Shown here one piece after another: positions 1 through 10,558 of a stretch of 64,000 nt of DNA; the stretch's first letter is position 1; every line of letters begins with the position of its first letter. The position numbers and the translations under genes were made by a program. The notes under the pieces were generated by a model. The model had not been told where the DNA came from. It saw only the letters and a program-made list of their open reading frames with translations, and did not search any database. Origin of the DNA: Phymatolithon calcareum (lineage: Eukaryota > Rhodophyta > Florideophyceae > Hapalidiales); assembly GCA_977006965.1 (NCBI GenBank), contig OZ345367.1:806001-870000 (forward strand), read 5' to 3'.

Positions 1-44
1 TCTCACATATTTTTATGATTCATTTTCGTATTGCCGTTCACGCT

Positions 45-1241
45 TCATACAGACCGTACGTGAAGCGCTTGAGAAAAACGGTACGACAACCGACTTGCTT
101 TCCTCCCCCTGTATAACTTTCGCCTGGAATTACTCTGTGTTTTCTTTCTGCTCCTTTCTTTGCGCTTGTGCAAGACCTCGTTTGATGCTTCCAACATTTT
201 CATGTAGTCATCTATTTGTTTGAAAACCATTCCATGGCTTAAAATTCCATCATTAATTTTCATACGAATAACACGACGATCATATTCAAGTCCATTTACA
301 AAGAACCGCATTTTGCGTTCCAGAATGAAGTAGCTCACACCGACATCGCTGAATTGATTCTTCCACAATCTCTCATTTCTTCGCTCATCAGCGATGTTCG
401 AAGCAACGGTGCTAACGTGTCAGTGCAAGTCCTCAACACGTTTAAATAGAGCAGTCACGGCTGCATGCCTTATGTTTTCATATATTTTCTCTGAGTATTC
501 TTGGTATCTATATTCTGGAAGAAATCCCATTGACTCAGCGAATTGACATATGGTAGACGCAACGTAGAAACAATAACTGTAATCTTCTTCCTGAGGCTCA
601 TATTTTAGCTCTTTTAGCATGAAGTTTTTCTCCTTTCCATACACTTTGTAATTTATAGGGTGGATCATCATCATAAATTTCTCAAGAACGTCCAGGATTT
701 TTCCAAAGGGTCTACAATTTGTACTGTCTACCCACCAAATCTTACCTTGTGCAGCATCCCCAATCACAATACCCCAATGAGTATTTCGTCGATTGGTGAC
801 TGGAATTATCAGAAAAACTTCTTCTTGGACTGTAATTAGCTTTCTGATTCTCTCAAAGTGTGCCTCAATATCTTTGTCATATATTTCACTTTTCACGGTG
901 GTTGACATCATTCGAAAGGATTCTTGTGAAGGCATAACAATTGTATTACATTTGAAGTCCAATTATGAAAGCGCGCCAGGAAGGAGATTATGATCCATTA
1001 TAGCACCTTCTTCTAATTGGTCAACCATCCAGTCGTTATCGTCGGCTTGGATAATCCGATTAACATATGCTACATACTTCGTAACACCTAAAGTCATTTC
1101 GACCCCGAAGTCTTGTAAGCGACCTAGATTGGAAGAGGTCTCATAGACCATAACGAAACCGAAAGGTCGACTTCGGGAATTGAACTCGAAATCTTTGGTA
1201 TTCGTTGAGAAAGATCCCAAATACAGTACAAGATGAGCCAA
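45..1241 (-). pseudogene. Ulp1/C48-like cysteine protease, two in-frame stops
   Basis: One minus-strand frame stays open from 1241 to 45 except for a TAA at 965-963 and a TGA at 422-420. The middle part has the order of a C48 (Ulp1/SENP-like) cysteine protease core: His in THWGIVI, Asp in WWVDS, then Gln in YEPQEE and Cys in YSYCFYV, spaced as the His-Asp-Gln-Cys triad requires. In the family this fold cleaves SUMO/NEDD8-type conjugates, but many genomic copies belong to DNA transposons (MULE, Helitron and similar). The part downstream of the TGA is basic and has no domain I know. Without the two stops this would be about 400 codons, so I read it as a decayed, probably transposon-borne, protease. 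No terminal repeats or transposase are visible beside it. A small intron over the TAA cannot be excluded. Confidence 0.55.
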
Positions 1242-1326
1242 AGGAACATGGAAAAATCACCAAGTTGATATCAAAAAATAGTATATACGTATTCGACTCA
1301 GAGATTGCAATTAGCTTGCGAATCAT

Positions 1327-3913
1327 GCTTTTGCGTTAGGATAAATCCTTTGAAATTTACTATTTTTCGCTTCTTTCTCACGCTAATAAAACCATTAAAT
1401 TTAGTAGAAATTTGTTGTGAGACACTTTCTCATAAATTTAAATTTGGTTAAAAATTGCTGCGAGACAGTTTCGCATAAGCTTCAGCCCTTCTACGTGTCC
1501 ACATTTCTCTTTCATCGTTTTCGCTGAGTCTGCCGTTTTGTTACTATTCATAAAATCACGTTGCATATCGTTCTAAAAATTCCCAACGAGCATCGATGAT
1601 TTGAAGCACCTCTTTTTATGTGATGTGATTGATTTTTGTGGCTACGACCTGCGATAGCGAATTAGAGCTCTTTGCAACTACTTGTATCTGAAATCCACGA
1701 TATGCGCGACGTACAATCTGAATAAAATATAGTTTCGAGCCCGGGATATAGAAGGGCGCGCCAAGAATTGTCCTGTCCAGTTTATCACTGCGTTCAGAGC
1801 CCGTATAAAAGACCCCGATCGATGTACAGAAAATTGAATCAACGCGATAAACTCGTCTTGGCTTGTTTCGCTGTAGTAGTGGTTACCAATTTTTTGGACC
1901 TAAGTCGTGATATTGCACCCCACTGGAGCGCCTTTTCTTAAGATTAAGTTGGGCTGCTCATTTTCAGCTCCCGAATTCGGCGAAATTGAGCGATGGAAAC
2001 GGGCGCTGCCAAAATTGAGCTTCAGCACGTCTCAAAGAAAATGAACATTTTGAGATTCAACTGCTTTCATTGCAAAGACAAGTATGATGCACGTTCAGGA
2101 TCTCTGCCTCTTGTTCTTGAATATATGTGTGTGGAAGTTTTATGTAAAAGCGCTAAGACGGATATATCACCTCTTGCAAGGGATTTTCGACGCTGAGGCA
2201 GATGAGCACTGTAGTACTAAGAATAGTGTTTCAAATAAATGATGAGGACCTGTTCCGTTCGTTTGAAAATGTTTTTAACTTTCCGTATGTGTGCCTGCCT
2301 ACATCAAGAGATCCAAATGATTCAGTATCAGTGCTCTTATTGTCAAAAAGATCTGTTTTTGATAGGAGTTGAGTTAGAATTTTGCTCAGTTGTATTTTGT
2401 AATATCGACTATTACACTCATATAACGCCTAGATAGGCAGGTGGTCATAGAGTTTCAAAAATTGGCTTGCTTTTCTGCATTCCTGTGGTATGTGCCGTGC
2501 TTATTGTATCGTTAACGATGCATGAAATGAGAAAGATGTGACTCTGCTTTCCATGAAATAGGCTAAAAACTGAAACAGTTCTCTTTATCATGCCTCATTT
2601 CTTTGCGTTCTTCACTGAAATGTACCGTGTTCACGAAGCTCAAATATATTTTTCAAAACGCTTGAACTGGCCTTTCAAGAAAAGACAATACGGAAAATTA
2701 AACCATATTTTTGAGAGCCCTATGAAACATTTTTTCACCTAACTTTATAGTTTTACGTTTAAGCTCGTCCTAAAATCTATAATTCCCTCAAAGAAGGAAA
2801 ACGATTTGAAATTTTAGTAATTTAAAACTCAAGTTCTATGTCAGAGGCTTCGAAAAAAATAACCAAAAAATTGGATTAAGAGGTGATAAAGTGAAAATGT
2901 TAAAGACTCTCTACCGTAAGCAACCTGTTCAGCGACGTTCTCAACGAGTAGAAGCTTCCAGTTCTGACCTAGTCGTGAAGCAACTGGTAAGGGAGGACCT
3001 GAATGTTTCTATGAAACAGAGCCCCCTATATGTCGCTTGCGCTATCCACAATGATTCCCACTTCGGGTGTAAGCTTTCAATCTGAACTCCTATGATTTAT
3101 GCGAGTTTATCTTTGTCTGGTGTGAAGGAGTGAAATTTAAGTATTTAAACCATCTGCCTTTCAATTTATTATCAAAAAGTAGAATTTGCCTTGCTGGAGA
3201 GCAATTTGCATCCCCTGAGTGCCATTTGTCATATCAGATTGCAGAATGTTTGGCCCAGTGGTTTCACACTGTACTTAGATTTTTTAAGATAAGGTTAAAG
3301 AGATCGAATATTTACTGCGGTGAGGGATCACTCCAACTCCATTTCGTGTGGGAAACCTTTTCTCATGTACACGTATCTATCATTGAGCAAATTTCAATAC
3401 GCCCGTAAGCGTACAGATAAGGCTGCCTGAGGTCAACGTATGCTTTAAATCTAGTTTTTTAAGCTGTGTGACAATTTTGCATATCTTAGCCCCTCCACGT
3501 GAACACGTGGCTATCTTTCGACTTAGGTGTATGGCTGTATGCGAAAATCATTGAAGCGACAGTGTACCAGGTGCCATCAGCACGCCTTTCAAAGTGCAGT
3601 ATCTTTCAAATACATTAAACTATCGTTTGTTGTGATGGAATGACTGTGGAATCGTTGTGAAATGGTCACGGGCGTCACGCGTTTTACACTTGTGCAAGTC
3701 TCTGAGGGTGCGTTTTAGACGATAATCCAACATTGGCACCATTTTCTTTTGTACAGAGTACTATGACAAATTTTCGAGCCCCTTACTATGAAGGCCATTT
3801 TGTCCCGGCTGTTACACGGATTCTTAGTTAAATAAATTTTATTGAACCTAGTTATGATACCCCTTATGTCGCTGAACTCCCTGCATGAGGCCAGGCGGAC
3901 AGCATCCCCACAG
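1327..3913. other. gene-free stretch
   Basis: AT-rich sequence. Short open frames on both strands show no family motif and no sustained coding character. A TATA-like string (GTATAAAAG) lies near 1804 on the plus strand but no credible coding frame follows it. Nothing else is seen. Confidence 0.5.
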
Positions 3914-4791
3914 CAGGGCAAGGTTAGAAGGGGAGTAACGCAAATCTAGAAGTATCAAAATTTGTATTAAAAAGTACGCCTGCTTCGTACTGGGTTATTT
4001 ATAAGATTAAGCTTGTTTCAAAAATATTAACGCCAATTTGAAGAATTATTGGGCAATTGTAAGTCCGCCCAAGAATGATAGCCATTCAGTAAATTCCAAG
4101 GCAGCACTTCCGCCTCACGGGATCTCTACAGTGTTCGACATGTGCATTAACTTCTGCTTGTCCTTGGAAATGGTTGGTGGCCTGTTTCTGCAGACGTTTT
4201 AAAAAGCGGGGCGCGATTTTGCGAATTTAGGTAAAATTTTGTGGAGTGTTCTCAAGTTCGAGGAAAGTGTACAAGCCCACTTCAACCGTGGAGTTGCTTG
4301 ACTCCGATGCTGTGGCTTGAAAGTTCATTTCTCAGGAGACCCCGAGAAGAGCCAGATCCTGTACTCCACACTCTGCTCCCAATAGATTCTATCCGCACAT
4401 GTAATTCCCGCCAAACTTGAAGTCCGCATTTTAGCCGAAAACTTTGAGAAAATAACGGGGGCATAGAAATTTCCACAAAATCTCAAAAAATTTCCGATCA
4501 AATGAAACACTGACATACAACCGTTTAGGCACTGCTTCCCTATTTGCATGACTCTCCTTGAATTGCGTTTAATTCTGCCCAGAAAAGGTGATATTGCAAG
4601 GAGAGCAAACGGCATTACACGCTGTTCCTGTTTCCACCAATGGTCCAGAAAACCGTGCATCGAATCAAGTATAAATATCGACTACTTTTTGATGCTATAT
4701 AATTTGTTACATAATACAGCGTTCAATTGATTTTATCATTAAAAAATCTATGATACCCCCTCTGCGTTACTCCACTTCTAAGCTTCCCCTG
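3914..4791. mobile_element. hAT-like non-autonomous DNA element
   Basis: The ends are imperfect inverted repeats starting CAGGG. The left end reads CAGGGCAAGGTTAGAAGG and the right end, reverse-complemented, CAGGGGAAGCTTAGAAGTGG; both continue into GGAGTAACGC. The same terminal design recurs at 16260-16872. CAGGG-type ends are typical of hAT elements. The interior has no transposase. The flanking 8 bp do not match (CCCCACAG against GGAGCTGC), so the target duplication is lost or one end is displaced. The right end abuts the foldback element that starts at about 4791. Confidence 0.5.
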
Positions 4792-5000
4792 GGAGCTGCG
4801 GGAAATGGTGTTTTCAATGAATTTGGAGTAGATTGGGCCTTTTCGCAAAATTAACGTATGCACTGGTGCACCTGGAGGTCTTCCGGTCCATCTACATAAC
4901 AGTACCTGATTTTTGAGAGAGTAACTGTTACTATCTCAAAAAACTCATTGACAGCAATAGGAAACGAGCCAACCGAATCAAGCACTGTACCATATCATAC

Positions 5001-5069
5001 ATCATATGGTTTGCACGACTTTGGCAGACAGCATCATGTTATCTGCCAAAGTCGTGCAAACCGTATGAT
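5001..5069. repeat. 28-bp near-perfect hairpin in the foldback arm
   Basis: Positions 5001-5028 and 5042-5069 are reverse complements with one mismatch, separated by 13 nt. The opposite foldback arm (near 6430-6470) carries only one half, so the hairpin arose or was kept in this arm alone. Confidence 0.8.
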
Positions 5070-5507
5070 CATGACGACGGCGTAATATCCGCGTGTCATA
5101 CACAGCATGCTTGTTCTCTCTTTATGGTTCAATTTGTTTGCATTTGATCGTAAGACCAAGTCTGAGAAACTCATTGCATCCCATTTACCGCGCTTTCGAC
5201 ATACTGTTTCTCGCAATCTAGTTTTGGTATACTGTTTTAAAAAGCGGTATACCAAAACTTCAAGAGACAGTATAAGAGTGAAAACGTTTTTTAGAAAATA
5301 GTTTGACCTCACAGGTCGAGCAAACCCAACTTTATACTGCTGAATCCCGAATAATATGGCCAATTAAAATATATTCTGACCATTATCCCGCCACTTGAAA
5401 ATCAGCAAAAGTCCGTTTTTAGTGATATACTGCTGACTTTGACGCGTGGTATAAGTATTGTAACATTTTTGGTTTTCTTTTGATAAAGACACAAGATAAA
5501 AGTTTTC

Positions 5508-5993
5508 CGGGAGGCGCGGGAAATCCCGTTTTTGGGTCTTATATGTAAAATAGAAAAAATAGAGTGTTCCGTGAGAAGCGAAGTTTTTTGGAAATTTTGC
5601 TGTGTGATACTCTGCATTGTTAGAAGAGCACAAAAAAGTGGGAAAATCTGGGCCACAATCATGTTCCTTGGTCCACACTCTGGCTCCGCACAGAGCTTCG
5701 GCACTTGGTGTCTGGCAGAACTTGCACGAGACCCAAGCATCCATCACCGGTGCCAGTGTTGTCGTGCTTTCAGGCGCTGTTCTGATACACTCGCCTTGTA
5801 ATCATATGAACTCCCAATTCGATGATCACAAATCCTTTCCAGAACGCATGGCGATTCATGAAGGTGCATGGAGATACCGAATGTGCAAAACGGTATAGCA
5901 TGAGGTCGACATGCGAAATCTGGAGCGCGGTGCACCCCTCGAAAAAAATTCTAATCCAGACTTCATTGACATGGTTGTAATAACCTATCGAAA
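5508..5993 (-). repeat. core repeat unit, copy 1
   Basis: A unit of about 486 bp fills the centre of the foldback element. Read on the minus strand it begins CGATAGGTTATT and ends near GGGATTTCCCGC. A second copy in the opposite orientation starts at 14132 and is spread to 17056 by later insertions. This intact copy serves as the empty-site reference for the solo LTR at 14362-14857. Confidence 0.75.
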
Positions 5994-6478
5994 GACTTTT
6001 AAACTTTCTCTTTATCAAAAGAACATAAAAATGCCACAATACCTATACCACGCGCCAAAGGCAGCAGTATATCACTAAAAAGTGCAATTTGGCTGATTTT
6101 CAATTGGCGGGAAAAGGGTCAGCATATTTTTTAATTGGCCATGTTGTGCGAGATTAGGCAGTATAAAGTCGCGGTTGTTCGAACTGTGAGGTTAAACTAT
6201 TTTCTCATATTCTTTTCACCCTTATACTGTCCCTAGAAGTTTTGGTATACCGTTATTAAAACTGTATACCAAAACAAGACAGCGAGAAGCGGTATGTCGA
6301 AAGCGCGGTAAGCGGGATGTAGGGAGTTACTCAAACTTGGTCATAAGATCAAGTGCAAACAAATTGAACCAATAAAGAAAGAACAAGCATGCTGTCTGTG
6401 ACACGTGGACATTATGCCGTCGACGTGATATTTTCCGAAAAAGTCGTGTAGACTGAATGATATATGATATGGTGCAGT

Positions 6479-7211
6479 TGTGACAGGCTAAGACGTATGA
6501 CACGTAGCGCAGCGTAGGGTCTAGTGCGTGCATGCGCACGCGACAAAGAGAACGGGCATGTGGCGTTCAACGCCACTATCATACTCCTATACAAATAGCT
6601 CCCTTCAAGTTTTCATTACAGCTTGCATTTACAGAAAGCCCTTACAGATAGCATTACAGTCATTACAGTACCGTAAGTTTCAATGCGTACTTAGACCATG
6701 AGGGATCACCAAGGGCAAACCTTAGAACCGCTGCTTACAGATGCTTTACAATGATTACATGTACTTACACTGTAAACATTACAGCGGCTAGGAAGCCGCT
6801 TTCCGGCTTCCAGATTCTTCCATTGATCCATTTCTAATATTGGCAAGTCATCCTTTGATCCAATTCTTTTTCTATAAAGGTCACCGCTTCGCGGCGCCCT
6901 GGGCTTTAGTCAGGGAAGAACCCGACCACGGCCAGTCTGCCAACTTGTGCGTTTAACACCCCACAGGGCAGAACCCCCGGAGGAAAATCGAGCTCCTCCG
7001 GTATTTATTAGAGTCAGGGGCTGAACTCCAGCGATAAGCCGAGACGAAAGAGCAAAGAGCAGCAAGGTGAGTGTTTTCGTCTTGTTCTCTGCTTGGCTTC
7101 TCGTACAAGAAGCTGAGCGCATGCGAAGATGTAGAAGTGAGATTGCAATATGACAACTAACACGAAAATATCCTGTTATGATAAATGCCACGTGGAACGA
7201 TATGATCAACA
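6479..7211 (-). repeat. copia 3' LTR (733 bp)
   Basis: On the minus strand it begins TGTTGATC and ends CTGTCACA, the TG...CA form. It matches the other LTR over both ends but contains about 410 bp (about 6554-6963) missing there. That block is rich in ATTACAG/TTACAG strings and has a TATAAAGG-like site near 6875. Either this LTR gained an insertion or, more simply, the 5' LTR lost an internal segment. Confidence 0.85.
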
Positions 7212-7222
7212 TCCCCCCTGTT
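7212..7222 (-). promoter_or_regulatory. copia polypurine tract
   Basis: On the minus strand AACAGGGGGGA stands directly before the 3' LTR start TGTTGATC. This is the position and composition of the plus-strand primer site. Confidence 0.75.
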
Positions 7223-8044
7223 GACAACAATGTGGCATCATACCATGTTGTTAAAAATATGATAACAGATACCCCAGAGATCGAGGATACCCCCTTGGCA
7301 AGAATACCCAAGTAACGAGAATATTCACTGAACGAGAAAAGACAAATACTGGGAAAAGTCATAGCGGAGGATCTGGAGGCAATATCCACGGGCGAGAGCC
7401 GTAAATTGCGAAGTATGGCTGTCGGGTGAAGTGGTTCGTCGCAAACGGTTGAAGCGAAACAGAGCAAATGTGCTGGCCGGCTACTCGTGCAACATCTGGA
7501 GTGCACCTAGCTAGAACCTTGCTCATTTGGCGATACCGTCAGCGTTAAATTTGACCACTCTGATGGTTCACACTAAGCAAACTGCAGCCAAAATTACCGG
7601 CGGAAGGGATCCACGTAAGACGTTGGCGTCAAACGCGGCACGAAATACCACCGGTCTTGACACGTACGCACGCTGAGAGTACGAGGCAGTGTATTACAAC
7701 GGCGCCGGAAGCTCAGCCTGACCATCTGTGCCGTACAGTATTAAGTTCAAGCACTTAAAAATGTCGTGCGGATGAACGGAGCGCGATTTTTAGCTTTGGT
7801 TGGGAAAAGTATGAAGGCGTGGTGTGACGCCCGTCCCAAACGTTAGCTAGACTTGGCCATTGACCGTCGATGGGGCTTAAGCGAGGCGATCGATCTCGAG
7901 ATGAACAATGCTCTGGATACAAATAGCTGAGAAGTGATTTACATGAGGTTTTGTACCGCAAGTGACCCACAGAGAGGGTACGAACCCGGGTGTATGTATG
8001 GTGCCGGCGAAGACAGACGTTAGCATCCGCTTCTTCTGTTCACG

Positions 8045-8794
8045 ATGGAAATCACGTCCCTCGGGGCAGCAACGGCGGGAGCGAGCAATATGATTCACGA
8101 AGTGCACCAGATGCAGCAACCGGGAAAAACCAAAGATCAAATCCTTGATTCAGTTGATTACCGATGTTTCAAGCATCCAGCGAAAATACGCATGCTTAGC
8201 GGACCAGGATTTAGGAGTTCGTCCCATAGTTCACGACGTTATTACACTGATGGCCACGTATTCGCTGCAAATCGACATATGCCATGCACACTGGGAGCGT
8301 TGGCGAACAGTGTGTTTATTAAGGATGGGGTTGAGCGAGCGAACATTATTGTGAACGCTCGCCTTTATCCATCTGCACGAAACCTCAAGGACTTACAAAA
8401 GTGGGTTAACAGTGTTATTTGTTTGGTCAGTCTTGATAAATTCTGCGAATACGACGGAAGCGAGAAGAAATAATTAGACGTGCATTAGGTATTGCACTCT
8501 ATGAAAGGGGTCTGTCTCGTTAGACTGCGCGGATATCCGGGCGTTGATCACTTGATATGTGTTGACGCAGATGAACGCAAGATTTACGACAGCATGAAAA
8601 CGAAACCAGTGAAGCTGTCAGAGGAAGCACTTAGTGCTTGTTGCGGTGAGAGCGCGCGGATTGAAGAGATTGTGGAGTGCCGCAAGGTAAATGTCTATTA
8701 TTCTTCGATCAAGCGGGTACGAAGAGGATTATCTGCGTCGCAGAAGAGGAAGCAGTTGGAAGCCAGGAGCAGTGGGAGCAACACAAGGTCCTAA
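8045..8794 (+). other. antisense open frames between copia pol and 3' LTR
   Basis: Plus-strand frames of 142 codons (8045-8473) and 100 codons (8492-8794) lie in the extra segment between RNase H and the 3' LTR, opposite to gag-pol. The second reads like real protein: a charged stretch around HLICVDADERKIYDSMK followed by EEALSACCGESARIEEIVE. A third frame (ending near REEIIRRALGIALYERG) runs into it with one frameshift, so one decayed gene is more likely than two. I do not recognise the product. It could be a captured host fragment or an antisense accessory ORF of this copia lineage. Confidence 0.35.
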
Positions 8795-8977
8795 GTGAGT
8801 CAAGCGGATATGAATTTACCTTGAGATGCGTTTATGCAGTATAATTATTGCCTAACTGGCAAGGGAGGTAGTAGAAGCGATATAGAGACTTAGCTAGTCT
8901 TGGGATAAAGCTCGTTTGGAAACGTCGAATAGAGTGGATTCAATTTTTCCAGTGAAGCAAACATGATTAAGGGTCCT

Positions 8978-10267
8978 TTACATTGCGGTGTTGCGCTTTG
9001 TCAAGGCATCAGCGATGTTCCTGGAGCCAGTAATCCATTGTAGAGTGCTGATTTCCCCCGATTCAAATGAATCACGTAAACGAGCGACAGTTGGGCTCAG
9101 ACGATAGTCTTTGCCTTCGTGGAGCGTGGTGACAGTCGAAGAAAGTCCAAGCGAGTCCACTGTGAGCACCAAAGGAAGCGAACACTGAGAGTCATGAAGA
9201 ACTCGGATGCTCTGTACCATAGAACCGGCACGGTCGGCAGAAGCTGCTGCAGCGATTATTTCGCACCCAACAGAAGAGGAGATACGACTTTGCTTTGAAC
9301 TGTGCCAGACCAAAACATGGTAAAGAAGCGAAGTTTGGGTTTGAAATAGGAGCCCTGAAATATATCCAGTTTGCCCATATGAGTAACGTCCTTGAGAGTC
9401 GTCTGAGAAAGCAAGATATTTTGCTTTGAAACTCAAAGGCGGGACTGGATAAAGCAGGACCGGCTGCAGGTTCTGCACTTCTCTAACAGAGGAGTTCAGC
9501 TCTCGCATATCAGCTACGGTTAATCGACTTACTCGTTGCAGATAATGGCCTGCCACGAATCCAGTGACAGGCAAAACACCATGGCCTAGAAAGCTGAGCT
9601 TACCGGTAACCGAAAGTAAGCTTGTAATTTCGCCTGAACTGGCCTTATCATTATTTTGCTTGCGCCTCAGACGAGAAATGCGGAGAGGCTTTATAGTCTC
9701 CCTGAACTCTTCCATTGATGCTCGAATGTCGCCTTTTACGTTGACAGCAATATGTAGACGATTGAAGACAAAAGGAGGACGGGGAATAAATAATCCAATT
9801 TTGTATTCCGCGGACAAAACATTGTAGAAGCGATGTATCTCAGACGGAATTCCATCCAGCAGATAATCGTCGACAACCTTAGCAATGAAAAGGTCTGGAC
9901 AACGATTCGTATCTCGCAGAACGAATAGCTGCGGAAAACCAGGAATCTGTTCAATCTTGTACGAGGAAATTATCCAGCCTTCTACGTCAAGCTGCCACAG
10001 TCTTCCAGAATCGACCAAACCGTATGCAGGCTTTAATAGTTTCCATCGCTCACCAGGAAATGTCATCCAAGAGGTTGGAGGCCTCACATATATGTCTCGC
10101 TTGATGTCCTTAGCTTGTAAATAAGCACCGGAGATATCGATCTTAGCGAGTTGGAGCCGATGTAAAGCAGCCATCGATAGTACGGTTCGAATGAATGGAA
10201 ACTGAGCAGTAGACGAATCAGATCGAAGTACATCCTTCATAGAATCTTGCTTTCCATGAGGGACCAT
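8978..10267 (-). CDS. copia reverse transcriptase–RNase H
   Basis: This 429-codon frame is the longest intact part of the copia polyprotein. The RT core has AKIDISGAYLQA, LLKPAYGLVDSGRLW and the catalytic VVDDYLLDG (the copia YVDD box). RNase H follows with YLAFSDDSQG, then VGCEIIAAAASADRA, LVLTVDSLGL and a final SRNIADALTK. In the element it copies genomic RNA into cDNA in virus-like particles. The annotated Met is not the original start: upstream sequence continues the copia RT N-terminus (around DIPRSANVISSHDFFKLK, 10270-10420), interrupted by at least two stops and a frameshift. So this is a fragment of a broken gene and likely inactive. Confidence 0.85.
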   Translation of the reverse strand: MVPHGKQDSMKDVLRSDSSTAQFPFIRTVLSMAALHRLQLAKIDISGAYLQAKDIKRDIYVRPPTSWMTFPGERWKLLKPAYGLVDSGRLWQLDVEGWIISSYKIEQIPGFPQLFVLRDTNRCPDLFIAKVVDDYLLDGIPSEIHRFYNVLSAEYKIGLFIPRPPFVFNRLHIAVNVKGDIRASMEEFRETIKPLRISRLRRKQNNDKASSGEITSLLSVTGKLSFLGHGVLPVTGFVAGHYLQRVSRLTVADMRELNSSVREVQNLQPVLLYPVPPLSFKAKYLAFSDDSQGRYSYGQTGYISGLLFQTQTSLLYHVLVWHSSKQSRISSSVGCEIIAAAASADRAGSMVQSIRVLHDSQCSLPLVLTVDSLGLSSTVTTLHEGKDYRLSPTVARLRDSFESGEISTLQWITGSRNIADALTKRNTAM

Positions 10268-10558
10268 TCGTCATTTAAGCTTGAGTTTCCCCGTATGATC
10301 GTCCATTTTTAGCTTAAAAAAGTCATGAGACGAAATAACATTGGCAGAACGTGGTATATCTTTGATTGAGACCACTTAGACGGTTTTTTTGGATTTCTCC
10401 TTCTCGACATTCATATCTTTTTTTAGTAGCCAACGAGGAACAAATTGTAATTGAAATTTTGTCGCAGGATTATCCCTAATCATATACTTGACCTTTTCGA
10501 GCATTTTGTCCTCACTAGAAAGCAAGTCAAGAGGAAGTTCCGAGGGAAGTCTGAAGGA

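Larger units (their letters stand above)
4791..6478. repeat. foldback element, left part with long inverted arms
   Basis: The sequence from about 4791 to 5507 is repeated in reverse complement from 6478 back to about 5994, and continues beyond the copia insertion at 14132-13958. Both outer ends carry GGGAG(C/T)TGCGG. Each arm has a nested mini-palindrome in which TTTTGGTATAC faces its complement (near 5221-5258 and 6235-6275). Arms of roughly 660-740 bp around a central 486-bp unit make this a foldback-type element. No transposase frame is present. Confidence 0.7.
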
